64,000 nt of DNA from CAYNHZ01 sp964397445 (GCA_964397445.1 CAYNHZ010000002.1:434001-498000); one strand, 5' to 3'. Counted from the stretch's first letter, positions 16,062-26,013 are shown. The notes: generated by a model from the letters alone, not told the origin. A program made the numbers and translations.

Positions 16062-18703
16062 AGTATGCTAATTGACTTTTTAAGAGCCTCCAATTTCAAG
16101 GTAGCATCATTTTGTTTCTTCTTCTCCATTGCAACCACCGCTTCAGGGGCATTATCCACAAATTTTTTGTTAGACAACTTAGATTCAACCCCCTTCAGAA
16201 ATTTCTCAAGGTGATCAATCTCCGCACCCATTTTTAAGATCTCCTCCTCGGTATCTATCATACCGGTAAGGAGAATCGACATTTCAGTTGTACCAACCAT
16301 AAATGATGCACAATTGTCCATATTCTTACTCTCAGATGTAGATTTGACAGATGAGATATTAGCAACTCTTTGGAGAACAGGAAGTAATCTTAAAGAAAAC
16401 TCCCCTTTAATTATCAATTCCAATGGTGTTTTCGGAGAGATACCTTTTGATTGCCTGATATTCCTTATAGAGGTCACAGCAGAAATCACATTATCAAAAT
16501 CGATGATAATTTTCTGATCATAATTCTTAAATATTGGCATATGTTCAAGCATAATTGTCTCCCCTTCACCTCTTTGTGCAATATTATGCCACAACTCTTC
16601 AGTAATAAACGGCATAATAGGATGTAACATTTTCAATAATGAATCGAAAAAGTTTAATGTTGCATCAAAGGTAACCCTATCAATAGGAGAACCATATTCT
16701 GGCTTGATAATCTCAAGATACCAAGCACAGAAATCATCCCAAAACAATTTATAGAGTGTCATCAACCCATCAGAAATTCTAAATTTATCAAAATGGTCAT
16801 TGATAATCTCATTAGTGAAAGACAATTTGTTTTCAAACCACTCAACAGCCAAAAGAGAATGGTGTGATTGTTTTAGAGTATCATCGACATTCCAAGTATT
16901 AATCAACCTATAAGCATTCCATATCTTATTACAGAAATTTCTTCCTTGTTCAACTTGAGATACATCAAATAAAATATCACTCCCTGCAGAGCTGCATAAT
17001 AACATACCAAGTCGCACTCCATCAGCACCATATTGTTCAATCATATTAATAGGATCAGGGGAGTTTCCAAGTGATTTTGACATCTTACGCCCTTGTTTGT
17101 CCCTTACAATCCCTGTCAGATAAACATTCTTAAATGGTACCTCTCCACAAAACTCATCCCCTGCCATAACCATCCTTGCCACCCAGAAGAACAGAATCTC
17201 AGGGGCAGTGATCAGATCGCTTGTTGGATAGTAATATTTCAACTCTTCATTTGCCTCTTTATTAGGGAAACCCGGCTTTGATGGATCAAATACAGAGATT
17301 GGCCAAAGCCAAGAAGAAAACCAAGTATCCAATACATCCTCATCCCTGGTAAGGTCACTTTCCTCAATATCTGGATCTATTTGACGAGCTGCTTTAAGAG
17401 CCTCATCTAAAGATGATTCCACAACAAATTTACCATTTGGTAAATAGTAGGCAGGGATCTGTTGTCCCCACCATAATTGTCTTGATATACACCAATCGTG
17501 GACATTCTCCATCCAGTGTCTATATGTATTCTTAAACTTGTCGGGAATCAATTTTATTTGATCCGACTCAACTCTATTCAATGCCACTTTCGCAAGGGAA
17601 TCCATTTTCAAAAACCATTGAAGAGACAATCTGGGCTCTATCACAGCATTAGTTCTCTCTGAATAACCAACTTGAGAGATGTAATCTTCCTCTTTGTCAA
17701 GTTGTTCGGAGCTTATCAACATTTTTACAATCTTCTTCCTCGCAACAAACCTATCTTCCCCGATCAATATTATCCCTTTTTCGTTTATTTTTCCATTTTC
17801 GTCAATAATATCAATAACGGGAAGATTATGTCTCAATCCGATCTCATAATCATTTATATCGTGAGCAGGGGTCACTTTCAGACATCCCGTACCAAAATCC
17901 ATTGTTACATAAGAATCCTCAATAATTGGTATCTCTTTATTAATTAATGGAATAAATACTTTCTTCCCCTTCAAATGTCGATATCTCTCATCTTCGGGAT
18001 TTATACAAATTGCAGCATCTGCCATAATGGTTTCAGGCCTTGTAGTAGCAATTACAATATATTTATCTTTTGATGGAATCCCGTTTTCAGATAGCATATA
18101 TCTGAGATAGTAGAGTTTTGATCTTGTCTCTTTATGGATGACCTCCTCGTCACTTACAGCGGTAAGAGATTGAGGATCCCAATTTACCATCCTAACCCCA
18201 CGATATATATAACCTTTTTTATAGAAGTACACAAAGGTATTAATTACCGCTTCATTCATCGGTGGATCCATTGTAAATTTTGTCCTCTCCCAATCACAAG
18301 AGGCACCGAGTTTCTTAAGTTGTTCCAAAATTATTCCACCATGTTTTTCTCTCCATTTCCACGCGTGTTCCATAAACTCCTCACGAGTCAAATCACATTT
18401 TTCAATCCCCTCTTCCTTTAATTTAGCAACAACCTTCGCCTCAGTAGCGATAGAGGCGTGGTCAGTACCGGGCACCCAACAAGCATTTTTACCACTCATA
18501 CGGGCACGACGAACAAGAACATCCTGTATCGTATTATTTAGCATATGTCCCATATGGAGAACTCCTGTAACATTTGGAGGGGGGATAACTATTGTATAAG
18601 GTTCCCTTTCATCAGGGACAGAGTGAAAGAAATCATTTTTCAACCAATAGGAATACCATTTATCCTCAACTTCATTCGGGTTATACTTGATAGGGAGCTC
18701 CAT
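16049..18703 (-). CDS. valS: Valyl-tRNA synthetase
   Basis: 884 residues, a usual length. Class I synthetase that charges tRNA-Val. The HIGH motif is in IPPPNVTGVLHMGHMLNN (about 41-55), the KMSKS loop in GRKMSKSLGN (about 530), and the editing domain (CP1) has TTRPETIMADAAI. The anticodon-binding domain follows, and the last 65 residues form the ValS C-terminal coiled coil (ILKMGAEIDHLEKFLKGV...). A TAAATTTG box on the minus strand (18749-18742) may be its -7 element. Confidence 0.97.
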   Translation of the reverse strand: MELPIKYNPNEVEDKWYSYWLKNDFFHSVPDEREPYTIVIPPPNVTGVLHMGHMLNNTIQDVLVRRARMSGKNACWVPGTDHASIATEAKVVAKLKEEGIEKCDLTREEFMEHAWKWREKHGGIILEQLKKLGASCDWERTKFTMDPPMNEAVINTFVYFYKKGYIYRGVRMVNWDPQSLTAVSDEEVIHKETRSKLYYLRYMLSENGIPSKDKYIVIATTRPETIMADAAICINPEDERYRHLKGKKVFIPLINKEIPIIEDSYVTMDFGTGCLKVTPAHDINDYEIGLRHNLPVIDIIDENGKINEKGIILIGEDRFVARKKIVKMLISSEQLDKEEDYISQVGYSERTNAVIEPRLSLQWFLKMDSLAKVALNRVESDQIKLIPDKFKNTYRHWMENVHDWCISRQLWWGQQIPAYYLPNGKFVVESSLDEALKAARQIDPDIEESDLTRDEDVLDTWFSSWLWPISVFDPSKPGFPNKEANEELKYYYPTSDLITAPEILFFWVARMVMAGDEFCGEVPFKNVYLTGIVRDKQGRKMSKSLGNSPDPINMIEQYGADGVRLGMLLCSSAGSDILFDVSQVEQGRNFCNKIWNAYRLINTWNVDDTLKQSHHSLLAVEWFENKLSFTNEIINDHFDKFRISDGLMTLYKLFWDDFCAWYLEIIKPEYGSPIDRVTFDATLNFFDSLLKMLHPIMPFITEELWHNIAQRGEGETIMLEHMPIFKNYDQKIIIDFDNVISAVTSIRNIRQSKGISPKTPLELIIKGEFSLRLLPVLQRVANISSVKSTSESKNMDNCASFMVGTTEMSILLTGMIDTEEEILKMGAEIDHLEKFLKGVESKLSNKKFVDNAPEAVVAMEKKKQNDATLKLEALKKSISILKGI

Positions 18704-18759
18704 TATCTCAATTTTTTAATCATTTTTACTATAATTAAGCGCAAATTTACACAAAATGC

Positions 18760-18767
18760 TATCTTTG
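18760..18767 (+). promoter_or_regulatory. -7 box of a likely promoter for the DUF3467 gene
   Basis: TATCTTTG matches TAnnTTTG and is 30 bp before the ATG at 18798. No convincing -33 box is seen. Confidence 0.4.
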
Positions 18768-18797
18768 TAAAGAATTAAATTAAATAATCTTAAAAAT

Positions 18798-19121
18798 ATG
18801 TCTCAACAGGTAATTCAACCCAATGAAATAAATATAGAGCTTAATAGTGAAATTGCCAAAGGTAATTATTCAAACTTAGCAATTATAACCCACTCATCCA
18901 GCGAGTTTATATTGGATTTTGCAAGATTATTACCGGGTGTTCCGAAAGCTGAAGTTACAAGTAGAATTATTATGACAGCTGAACATGCAAAAAGGCTCTT
19001 TATGGCACTAAGTGATAATATTTCAAAATACGAAAGCCAAAATGGCGAGATCAAAATAAATAATTTAAGCACAAAAGAGAATATCCCATTCGGCTTTGGT
19101 CCGAGTTCTGCAAATGCCTAA
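18798..19121 (+). CDS. DUF3467 domain-containing protein
   Basis: 107 residues, no signal peptide or membrane segment. The domain spans most of the chain: YSNLAIITHSSSEFILDFARLLPG, then an amphipathic stretch, ITAEHAKRLFMALSDNISKYE. Members are small conserved proteins of unknown function. It is followed after 5 bp by the fucose-isomerase-like gene and heads a run of five closely spaced plus-strand genes. Confidence 0.9.
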   Translation: MSQQVIQPNEINIELNSEIAKGNYSNLAIITHSSSEFILDFARLLPGVPKAEVTSRIIMTAEHAKRLFMALSDNISKYESQNGEIKINNLSTKENIPFGFGPSSANA

Positions 19122-19126
19122 TAATT

Positions 19127-20410
19127 ATGAATATAGAACTAATTACTCTTTACTCTAAGATTAGTAAAGAAAATGAATTATTAGATACTAGGTATCCCCT
19201 TCTTTCGGCCCTAAAAAGGATTGCTGATGTCACCATCACCCCTTTAAATAATTATTCTCCAAGTATTGGTGATGAATATAATTCGTTGTATGGAGAAAAA
19301 ATAGAGATATTCTTTATCCTCTCAGGGGGAACAGAAGAGTCATTTATCTCTATTGCACACAGAATTACAGAACCAATAATCATTATGTGTGATGGCTACT
19401 ATAATTCATTAGCAGCGGGTCTTGAAATTTCTTCTTGGCTTCATCAGCATAATTTTAAGCACGAATTGATCAATATCCCTATGGAATTCAGTAATTTGGA
19501 TTTCCTTCAGATAAGGTTGTCGTGTATTAAACTAAGTGGATTGCTTTCAAGTATCAACTCAACTTCACAGAGAGATAAAATTAACAACTGTCCCCCTCTG
19601 AATTATTTTGACGAGAATATTAAAGATGTCCTCTCACACTCCGTTATCGGTCTTATCGGGGGAGAATCTAATTGGTTGGTTGCCTCACACATAGACCGCC
19701 CTTATATAGAGAGAACATTTAATGTAAGATTTGTTGATATAGATATAAATGAGGTTGTTACAGATTATAATACTTCAAGAGAAGATATTGTTATTGATGA
19801 ACGGTTCAAACATATAGGACCATCTGATGATGCAAATATCAGGGAAGCTATCAGGTTTTCCAATGTATTAATCAATATTTGTAAAAAATATTCACTTACA
19901 GCCCTTACTATCAATTGTTTTGATGCTTTAGATACTTGTAAAACAACCGCCTGCCTCTCCCTTTCAATATTAAATGATATGGGGATTCCGTCAGGGTGTG
20001 AAGGAGATATCCCCTCCTTATGGACAATGATAGTTGCCAAAGCCTATTTTGGCAAAGACTCATTTATGGCAAACCCCTCCTCCTCTGTAAAAGAAGAACA
20101 TTCTATAGATTTTGCCCATTGCTCTATCCCTTTCTCACTTGTTTCATCTTTCAAACTACCCACTCATTTTGAATCGGGTATAGGCGTTGGTATTGAAGGG
20201 GTTATGAAAACCGGAAGATACTCTATTATGAAAATTGGCGGAGAAAAATTGAATAAATTATTTTATGCTGAGGGGAGAGTGATTTGCAACACCACTATTA
20301 AACAAAGATGTAGAACTCAAATTAGATTTCAATTCGATTCAGATGAAGATTTTGACAGATTTTTCCTTACAAGGCTTGGCAATCACATTATTCTGACACC
20401 GTTAGAGTAA
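19127..20410 (+). CDS. L-fucose/L-arabinose isomerase-like protein of unknown substrate
   Basis: 427 residues. The C-terminal half carries features of the fucose/arabinose isomerase fold: TINCFDAL, then PSGCEGDIPSLWTMIVAK, where isomerases place metal-binding acidic residues, and later HFESGIGVGIEGVMKTGRYSIMKIGG. The N-terminal half is a weakly conserved Rossmann-like region with IFFILSGGTEESF. No sugar-use genes lie nearby, and neighbours are housekeeping types. A catalytic isomerase role is therefore only one option. The stop is 17 bp before the DUF2520 gene. Confidence 0.65.
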   Translation: MNIELITLYSKISKENELLDTRYPLLSALKRIADVTITPLNNYSPSIGDEYNSLYGEKIEIFFILSGGTEESFISIAHRITEPIIIMCDGYYNSLAAGLEISSWLHQHNFKHELINIPMEFSNLDFLQIRLSCIKLSGLLSSINSTSQRDKINNCPPLNYFDENIKDVLSHSVIGLIGGESNWLVASHIDRPYIERTFNVRFVDIDINEVVTDYNTSREDIVIDERFKHIGPSDDANIREAIRFSNVLINICKKYSLTALTINCFDALDTCKTTACLSLSILNDMGIPSGCEGDIPSLWTMIVAKAYFGKDSFMANPSSSVKEEHSIDFAHCSIPFSLVSSFKLPTHFESGIGVGIEGVMKTGRYSIMKIGGEKLNKLFYAEGRVICNTTIKQRCRTQIRFQFDSDEDFDRFFLTRLGNHIILTPLE

Positions 20411-20427
20411 TCCAATCACAACTAATA

Positions 20428-21246
20428 ATGTATAGTATATCGTTTATAGGTGCCGGGAATGTTGCATTTAGACTCTCTTTAGCTCTCCAATTGGCCGGAC
20501 ATTCCATTGATTTTATTTGCAATAGAGATATAAATAATGGAAATAAGTTGGTCAAAGCAATCAATAAAAATGGTGGGGAGGCAAAATACACAAACGACTA
20601 TAAAGCCCTTCTAAATTCAGAAGTTGTAATAATCTCAGTATCAGATGATGCAATTGAAGAGGTCACAAAAGGGATAGCAGCCTCTTTAAAAGAAGTCTCC
20701 CTTGGTGAGATTCAATTACCTAATTTTTTTCACACATCCGGTGCTACAGATATAAAAGCATTGTCTACATTGATGGATATGGGTTTTGAATGCGGTGTCT
20801 TATACCCACTTATGACAATAAGTAAGTCTAAAAACATAAATTTTTCAGATGTCCCATTTCTCCTCGAATCCACCTCTCAAACCACAAAAAGGGTATTAGA
20901 AGGGTTGACTTCATCTCTAAATTCTGAATATTTTCTTTGCAACTCTGAAAAAAGATTGAGGATGCATACAGCAGCTGTATTCTCTTGCAATTTTATCAAC
21001 TATCTTCTCGGATTGTCTTTTGAAGTTGCAGGTAATGCCCATACCCTCCTATTACCAAGCACTTTAGAAATGGTTCGGAAGTCTTTTCTTCTATCACCCG
21101 AAGCTGCCTCCACAGGGCCTGCAAAAAGGGGAGATTTGACAACTATTAATAAACACATTGATCTTCTTGAACAGTTAGGACTTGAAGAGCACAAAGAGAT
21201 ATACAAATTACTATCAGATAAAATTATTAAAAAATACAATAAATAA
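20428..21246 (+). CDS. Rossmann-fold and DUF2520 domain protein
   Basis: 272 residues. Residues 1-125 form an NAD(P)-binding fold starting SISFIGAGNVAFRLSLAL (GxGNxA motif). The helical DUF2520 domain follows (about 135-265), with SCNFINYLLGLSFEVA. The family resembles F420-dependent NADP reductases and pyrroline-5-carboxylate reductase-like proteins, but no reaction is established. The gene lies 2 bp before the KdsC-like gene, and the order DUF2520, KdsC-like, Maf is common in Bacteroidota. Confidence 0.85.
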   Translation: MYSISFIGAGNVAFRLSLALQLAGHSIDFICNRDINNGNKLVKAINKNGGEAKYTNDYKALLNSEVVIISVSDDAIEEVTKGIAASLKEVSLGEIQLPNFFHTSGATDIKALSTLMDMGFECGVLYPLMTISKSKNINFSDVPFLLESTSQTTKRVLEGLTSSLNSEYFLCNSEKRLRMHTAAVFSCNFINYLLGLSFEVAGNAHTLLLPSTLEMVRKSFLLSPEAASTGPAKRGDLTTINKHIDLLEQLGLEEHKEIYKLLSDKIIKKYNK

Positions 21247-21248
21247 AT

Positions 21249-21785
21249 ATGTCCAATTATAAAGCAGATTTATTAAAAATAAAGGCAATAGCATTTGATG
21301 TTGACGGAGTACTAACAGACGGCTCCATCATTTCAACATTGGATGGGGATCTTCTCCGCACTTTTGACTCGAAAGATGGCTTCGGAATAAGGATGTGTAA
21401 AATGAAAAATATTCCGATTGGGATTATCACCGGAGGGGAATCTGAGAGTATTGTCAAACGATTTTTAGCAATAGGTATAGAACATGAAAACATATTTCAA
21501 CACGCCCGAAATAAACCCCCCTTCTTCCTAAAATTTTGCGAACAAAACAATCTTGATCCCAAAGAGGTTGCCTATGTGGGGGACGACATTCCAGATATAT
21601 CAGTTTTAAAAATGTGTGGACTTGCAGTATGTCCATCAGATGCTGTCCCGGAGGTTAAAGAGGTTTGTGATTATATCTCGCTATATAAAGGTGGAAAAGG
21701 GTGCGCAAGGGATCTTATCGAGCAGATCCTAAAAATTCACGGAAAATGGACTTTTGAAGCAGAGGAGCATTCTAAATGGTTTTAA
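21249..21785 (+). CDS. kdsC: HAD phosphatase of the KdsC type (3-deoxy-D-manno-octulosonate 8-phosphate phosphatase)
   Basis: 178 residues, cap-less HAD. Motif I is AFDVDGVLTDGS (both aspartates present), motif II lies in GIITGGES, and VAYVGDDIPDISVLK is motif IV. The short length and missing cap are typical of tetrameric KdsC, which releases phosphate from KDO-8-phosphate in lipopolysaccharide core synthesis. It overlaps maf by 10 bp. No other KDO gene lies in the window, so the assignment rests on family features. Confidence 0.85.
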   Translation: MSNYKADLLKIKAIAFDVDGVLTDGSIISTLDGDLLRTFDSKDGFGIRMCKMKNIPIGIITGGESESIVKRFLAIGIEHENIFQHARNKPPFFLKFCEQNNLDPKEVAYVGDDIPDISVLKMCGLAVCPSDAVPEVKEVCDYISLYKGGKGCARDLIEQILKIHGKWTFEAEEHSKWF

Positions 21786-22372
21786 GGGAGTTACTTAATA
21801 ATAAAAAGATAGTATTGGCTTCTGCCTCTCCCAGAAGACACGAGCTATTGGCCGGCCTCGATATAGAATTTACAATCGATTCAAGTAGTAATACTAAAGA
21901 GGAGATCGACCCTTTGATAGAGAATGAAGGAATTCCTCTTTACTTGGCCTCTTTAAAATCATCATCTTTTCATCGACAATTAAATAGTGATGAGATCCTA
22001 ATAACAGCAGATACAATAGTAATTTGCAATGGCAAAGTTTTGGGAAAACCAAAAGATAGAGAAGATGCATTTTATATGCTCAAAACTCTATCCGGAATGA
22101 CTCATACCGTTGTAACAGGGGTTTGTATAAGAGATCTTAATAAAAAAGACACCTTTTCAGCCTTCTCAAAGGTGACATTCAAAGAACTTTCAGATAATGA
22201 AATAAACTACTACATAGATCATTATAAGCCTTACGATAAAGCGGGGTCTTATGGTGTTCAAGAGTGGATAGGATATATCGCTATCACCTCAATAGAGGGG
22301 TCATTCTACAATGTTATGGGGCTTCCTGTTCAAAAGGTCTATTCGCATCTAATATCCTTTATATCAGAGTGA
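21776..22372 (+). CDS. maf: Maf family nucleoside triphosphate pyrophosphatase
   Basis: 198 residues. VLASASPRRHELLAGL (SxSPRR), ITADTIVICNGKVLGKPKDREDA with the catalytic ADT aspartate, and YDKAGSYGVQ are the three Maf signatures. The enzyme hydrolyses dTTP, UTP or modified nucleotides to monophosphates, cleaning the pool. Its last 9 bp overlap the 3' end of recQ on the other strand. Confidence 0.95.
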   Translation: MVLRELLNNKKIVLASASPRRHELLAGLDIEFTIDSSSNTKEEIDPLIENEGIPLYLASLKSSSFHRQLNSDEILITADTIVICNGKVLGKPKDREDAFYMLKTLSGMTHTVVTGVCIRDLNKKDTFSAFSKVTFKELSDNEINYYIDHYKPYDKAGSYGVQEWIGYIAITSIEGSFYNVMGLPVQKVYSHLISFISE

Positions 22373-24097
22373 AATATCATCTCCTCGAGTACATATATCG
22401 CAAATTCCGCAATTGACCGACTCTGTTTGTCCAAAATATGAGAGCAACCTTCTGCTCCTGCAAGGGAGATATGTGTCGGAAGAATCCACTAATGGAGAGA
22501 TATAGGCTGTCATTCCGTCTAATCTCTGCTTAAAATTGTCCTTTCGATTTGTGAATGTACTTTTTGACAAGAACAGATTACTCGGAGTAAGTCTCTCATT
22601 ATTAAAGCATATCAATGGTGAACGGGCTCTTGGAATATATTTTATAACCCTCATTTTCGATAATAATGTCAATTTACTCTTAACACTATCTGAACTATTT
22701 CTGATTACCCTACCAATATACTCCTCATCTATTGAGACTAAATGGGAGAAAAGGGCAGGATATATTCTCATAATGGCCTTGACAAAACCATCAAGATCAC
22801 TATTAGAGAGTTGTATTCGGTAGAGTTCATCACGATTTACAATAAACATAATCCTACTTGGATTGTCTATTTCATCTGTTAATGTCCAATAACCAGCACT
22901 ATCAAGATATTTAATCGCATAATAGGCAGATAAAGTATGGAGTTTAAAACTTTTTGCAAAATCGATAAGATTAAACTTAAACATTTGACCTTCACCCTCT
23001 TCGTATGGAATTCCTAAATAGAGAAACACCTTTTGATAAATATCTGCGATATACTCAAGGTCGGGAAAAGTGACCTTGTATATTTGGTTGAGCCTTAAAA
23101 TATCTGTTTTATTATACAAAAGATAGGCATAAGATCTCAATCCATCTCTACCTGCCCTCCCTGCCTCTTGATAGTACGATTCAATAGATTCAGGCAGATC
23201 ATAATGGCATACAAACCTCACATCGGGTTTATCTATCCCCATTCCGAAAGCATTAGTCGCAACAATAACCTTTAAATCCCCCCTCTTCCACAAATCTTGC
23301 TTTTTGCTCCTCTCCTCTTTACCGATCCCTGCATGGTAAAAATCGGCATCCACCCCTTGAGTTTTCAGAAAAGCTGCAGTCTCTTCACTCCTTTTCCTCT
23401 CTCTCACATATATAATTCCACTACCACCCACTTGATTACAGATTTTTAGCATTGCTCCGAGTTTGTCATTCACATTTTTTACAATATATGCGAGATTCGG
23501 ACGCTCAAAACCGGAACGAATTATATTCTTCTTTTTAAATCCGAGATTTTCAATTATTTCAGCTGACACCTTCTCTGTTGCAGTGGCAGTAAGTGCTATA
23601 ACAGGAACACCGGGGAGTATTGAACGAATCTCTTTAATTAACAGATAATCTGGACGAAAATCGTAGCCCCATTGTGATATACAGTGTGCCTCATCAACAA
23701 CAAGAAAGTTAACATTCATCGCAGCAACCCTAACTTTAAAGATCTCAGTCCTAAGACGTTCAGGAGAGACATATAAAAATTTATAATCCCCATATCTCGC
23801 ATTATCAAGGGTAGCATCTATCTCATTAAAAGTCATTCCTGAATGGATTGAGAGTGCCTTTATCCCCTTTGAATTAAGGTTCTGAACCTGATCTTTAATC
23901 AATGATATTAGGGGTGATACGACTATCGCAATTCCCTCTTTTTCCAATGCAGGTATCTGAAAACATATAGATTTACCTCCACCTGTTGGCAATATAGCTA
24001 AGACATCTTCCCCACCAATTGCACAATTGATGATCTCCTCTTGCTTTGGGCGAAAGGAGGTATAACCCCAATATCTTTCCAATAAATTATATATCAT
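22364..24097 (-). CDS. recQ: RecQ-type ATP-dependent DNA helicase, short form
   Basis: 577 residues. Helicase motifs are complete: Q-motif region FRPKQEEII, Walker A LPTGGGKS, DEAHCISQWGYDFRPDY (DEAH), LTATAT, and motif VI QEAGRAGRDG. A winged-helix-like region follows, and a four-cysteine zinc knuckle, CRSRRLLSYFG...CGICDIC, sits at the very C terminus. There is no HRDC domain, and the chain ends 8 residues after the last zinc cysteine. RecQ unwinds DNA in recombination repair. Its 3' end overlaps maf by 9 bp. A promoter is seen at 24132-24162. Confidence 0.93.
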   Translation of the reverse strand: MIYNLLERYWGYTSFRPKQEEIINCAIGGEDVLAILPTGGGKSICFQIPALEKEGIAIVVSPLISLIKDQVQNLNSKGIKALSIHSGMTFNEIDATLDNARYGDYKFLYVSPERLRTEIFKVRVAAMNVNFLVVDEAHCISQWGYDFRPDYLLIKEIRSILPGVPVIALTATATEKVSAEIIENLGFKKKNIIRSGFERPNLAYIVKNVNDKLGAMLKICNQVGGSGIIYVRERKRSEETAAFLKTQGVDADFYHAGIGKEERSKKQDLWKRGDLKVIVATNAFGMGIDKPDVRFVCHYDLPESIESYYQEAGRAGRDGLRSYAYLLYNKTDILRLNQIYKVTFPDLEYIADIYQKVFLYLGIPYEEGEGQMFKFNLIDFAKSFKLHTLSAYYAIKYLDSAGYWTLTDEIDNPSRIMFIVNRDELYRIQLSNSDLDGFVKAIMRIYPALFSHLVSIDEEYIGRVIRNSSDSVKSKLTLLSKMRVIKYIPRARSPLICFNNERLTPSNLFLSKSTFTNRKDNFKQRLDGMTAYISPLVDSSDTYLPCRSRRLLSYFGQTESVNCGICDICTRGDDISL

Positions 24098-24131
24098 ATT
24101 TCAACCTACAGTCCACCTTTAAAACAACTTA

Positions 24132-24162
24132 CAAACTTACTGCAAATATTTCCTTAATACAA
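24132..24162 (-). promoter_or_regulatory. Bacteroidota-type promoter of recQ
   Basis: On the minus strand TTG (24162-24160) is followed after 20 bp by TAAGTTTG (24139-24132), matching the -33/-7 pattern. The start would be near 24125, about 28 nt before the ATG. Confidence 0.5.
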
Positions 24163-24186
24163 TATTTCTATTTCTTCTATTATTCA

Positions 24187-24194
24187 TATCTTTG
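24187..24194 (+). promoter_or_regulatory. -7 box of the likely pckA promoter
   Basis: TATCTTTG matches TAnnTTTG, 64 bp before the pckA ATG. No -33 TTG is apparent. The leader of about 55 nt is longer than for most genes here. Confidence 0.4.
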
Positions 24195-24258
24195 GCAAAA
24201 TAATTGTAGTTATTATCGCTAATTAAATTTTAAATATAAATAATTCAAATATAAGAAA

Positions 24259-25863
24259 ATGAAACAAATTGATTTGGCAAAGTATGGCATTACAAATGCC
24301 TCTGAGGTTATCTATAACCCAAGCTATGATGCTCTATATAAGGCAGAAACCGACCCCTCTCTCACTGGTTATGAAAAAGGACAAAAAACCGAGTTAGGAG
24401 CAATAAATGTGATGACAGGTATCTATACCGGACGTTCTCCTAAAGACAAATTTTTTGTTATGGATGATGTATCAAAAGATACAATTTGGTGGACATCTGA
24501 TGATTATAAAAACGACAATAAACCTGTTTCAAAAGAGACTTGGAGCAAATTGAAAGATATAGCTTCTAAAGAGCTTTCGAATAAAACATTATATGTTGTT
24601 GACGCTTTCTGCGGAGCAAACGAAAACTCTCGTCTTAAAATCAGATTTATAATGGAAGTTGCTTGGCAAGCACACTTTGTAAAGAATATGTTCATCCGCC
24701 CTACAGAGGAAGAGCTTAAAAATTTTGGAGAACCAGATTTTGTGGTATTAAATGCTTCAAAAGCAAAAGTTGAAAACTATAAAGAGTTGGGTCTCAATTC
24801 AGAAACAGCTGTTGTTTTTAATCTAACAGAAAAAATGCAGGTAATCATCAATACTTGGTATGGTGGAGAGATGAAAAAAGGGATGTTTTCGTATATGAAC
24901 TATCTTCTTCCTCTTAAAGGGATTGCATCTATGCACTGCTCAGCAAACACAGGTAAAAATGGTGATACCGCTATCTTCTTCGGACTTTCAGGTACAGGTA
25001 AAACCACCCTCTCTACCGATCCAAAACGTCAATTGATTGGAGATGACGAACATGGCTGGGACAATGACGGTGTATTTAACTTTGAAGGTGGTTGCTATGC
25101 AAAAGTTATCAATCTATCAAAAGAGAATGAGCCTGACATCTACAATGCAATTAGGAAAGATGCTCTTTTGGAAAATGTAACCGTTGACCCTCAAGGCAAT
25201 ATAGACTTTAACGATAAAAGTGTTACTGAAAACACACGCGTTTCCTACCCTATTTACCACATTGACAATATTGTAAAACCGGTATCGAAAGCAGGACACG
25301 CGACTAAAGTTATATTCCTTACAGCTGATGCATTCGGAGTACTTCCTCCCGTTTCAAAATTGACACCTGAACAGACAAAATACTATTTCCTAAGTGGTTT
25401 TACTGCAAAATTAGCAGGTACAGAGCGCGGAATTACCGAGCCAACCCCTACATTCTCGGCTTGTTTCGGAGCAGCATTCCTATCACTTCACCCTACTAAA
25501 TACGGTGAAGAGCTTGTAAAAAGGATGGAAAAAGTCAATGCTACTGCATACTTAGTAAATACAGGATGGAATGGAACAGGCAAACGTATATCAATCAAAG
25601 ATACCCGTGCAATTATTGACAGAATACTTGACGGCTCGATTGATAAAGCTGAAACAATCACAATTCCTATGTTTAATCTTGCAATTCCTACTCAATTGAA
25701 GGATGTTGACACAAAGATACTTGACCCTCGTAATACCTACTCAAATACCAAAGAGTGGGAGACAAAAGCACAAGATCTTGCAGGAAGATTTGTTAAGAAT
25801 TTTACCAAATTCACGGGCAATCCTGCTGGGAAAGCACTTGTAGATGCAGGTCCTAAAATTTAG
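24259..25863 (+). CDS. pckA: Phosphoenolpyruvate carboxykinase (ATP)
   Basis: 534 residues. Signatures: TGIYTGRSPKDKF near the N terminus, GEMKKGMFSYMNYLLPL (kinase-1a region), P-loop FFGLSGTGKTTLSTD (about 240-254) and IGDDEHGWD (metal-binding kinase-2). It interconverts oxaloacetate and PEP using ATP/ADP. In fermenting Bacteroidota it commonly works toward oxaloacetate, fixing CO2 and making ATP on the way to succinate. The codons are GC-richer and more regular than in neighbours, consistent with high expression. It stands alone and ends in a very strong terminator. Confidence 0.97.
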   Translation: MKQIDLAKYGITNASEVIYNPSYDALYKAETDPSLTGYEKGQKTELGAINVMTGIYTGRSPKDKFFVMDDVSKDTIWWTSDDYKNDNKPVSKETWSKLKDIASKELSNKTLYVVDAFCGANENSRLKIRFIMEVAWQAHFVKNMFIRPTEEELKNFGEPDFVVLNASKAKVENYKELGLNSETAVVFNLTEKMQVIINTWYGGEMKKGMFSYMNYLLPLKGIASMHCSANTGKNGDTAIFFGLSGTGKTTLSTDPKRQLIGDDEHGWDNDGVFNFEGGCYAKVINLSKENEPDIYNAIRKDALLENVTVDPQGNIDFNDKSVTENTRVSYPIYHIDNIVKPVSKAGHATKVIFLTADAFGVLPPVSKLTPEQTKYYFLSGFTAKLAGTERGITEPTPTFSACFGAAFLSLHPTKYGEELVKRMEKVNATAYLVNTGWNGTGKRISIKDTRAIIDRILDGSIDKAETITIPMFNLAIPTQLKDVDTKILDPRNTYSNTKEWETKAQDLAGRFVKNFTKFTGNPAGKALVDAGPKI

Positions 25864-25889
25864 ACCCTACAATTTTAATAAATATTGAC

Positions 25890-25953
25890 CAAAGATGGGA
25901 TAACATAAAAGTCTATGTGACTTTTATGTTATCCCATCTTTGTTTTATTTTTT
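25890..25953 (+). terminator. Rho-independent terminator of pckA
   Basis: A perfect 24-bp stem (25890-25913 with 25919-25942) with a 5-nt loop is followed by TTTTATTTTTTT. It is the strongest terminator in the window. Confidence 0.92.
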
Positions 25954-26013
25954 AGCTACATTTTTTCCAAAAAAACATCTATATTGCGACGATTTTAAAT
26001 TAAGTCTTTCTCT

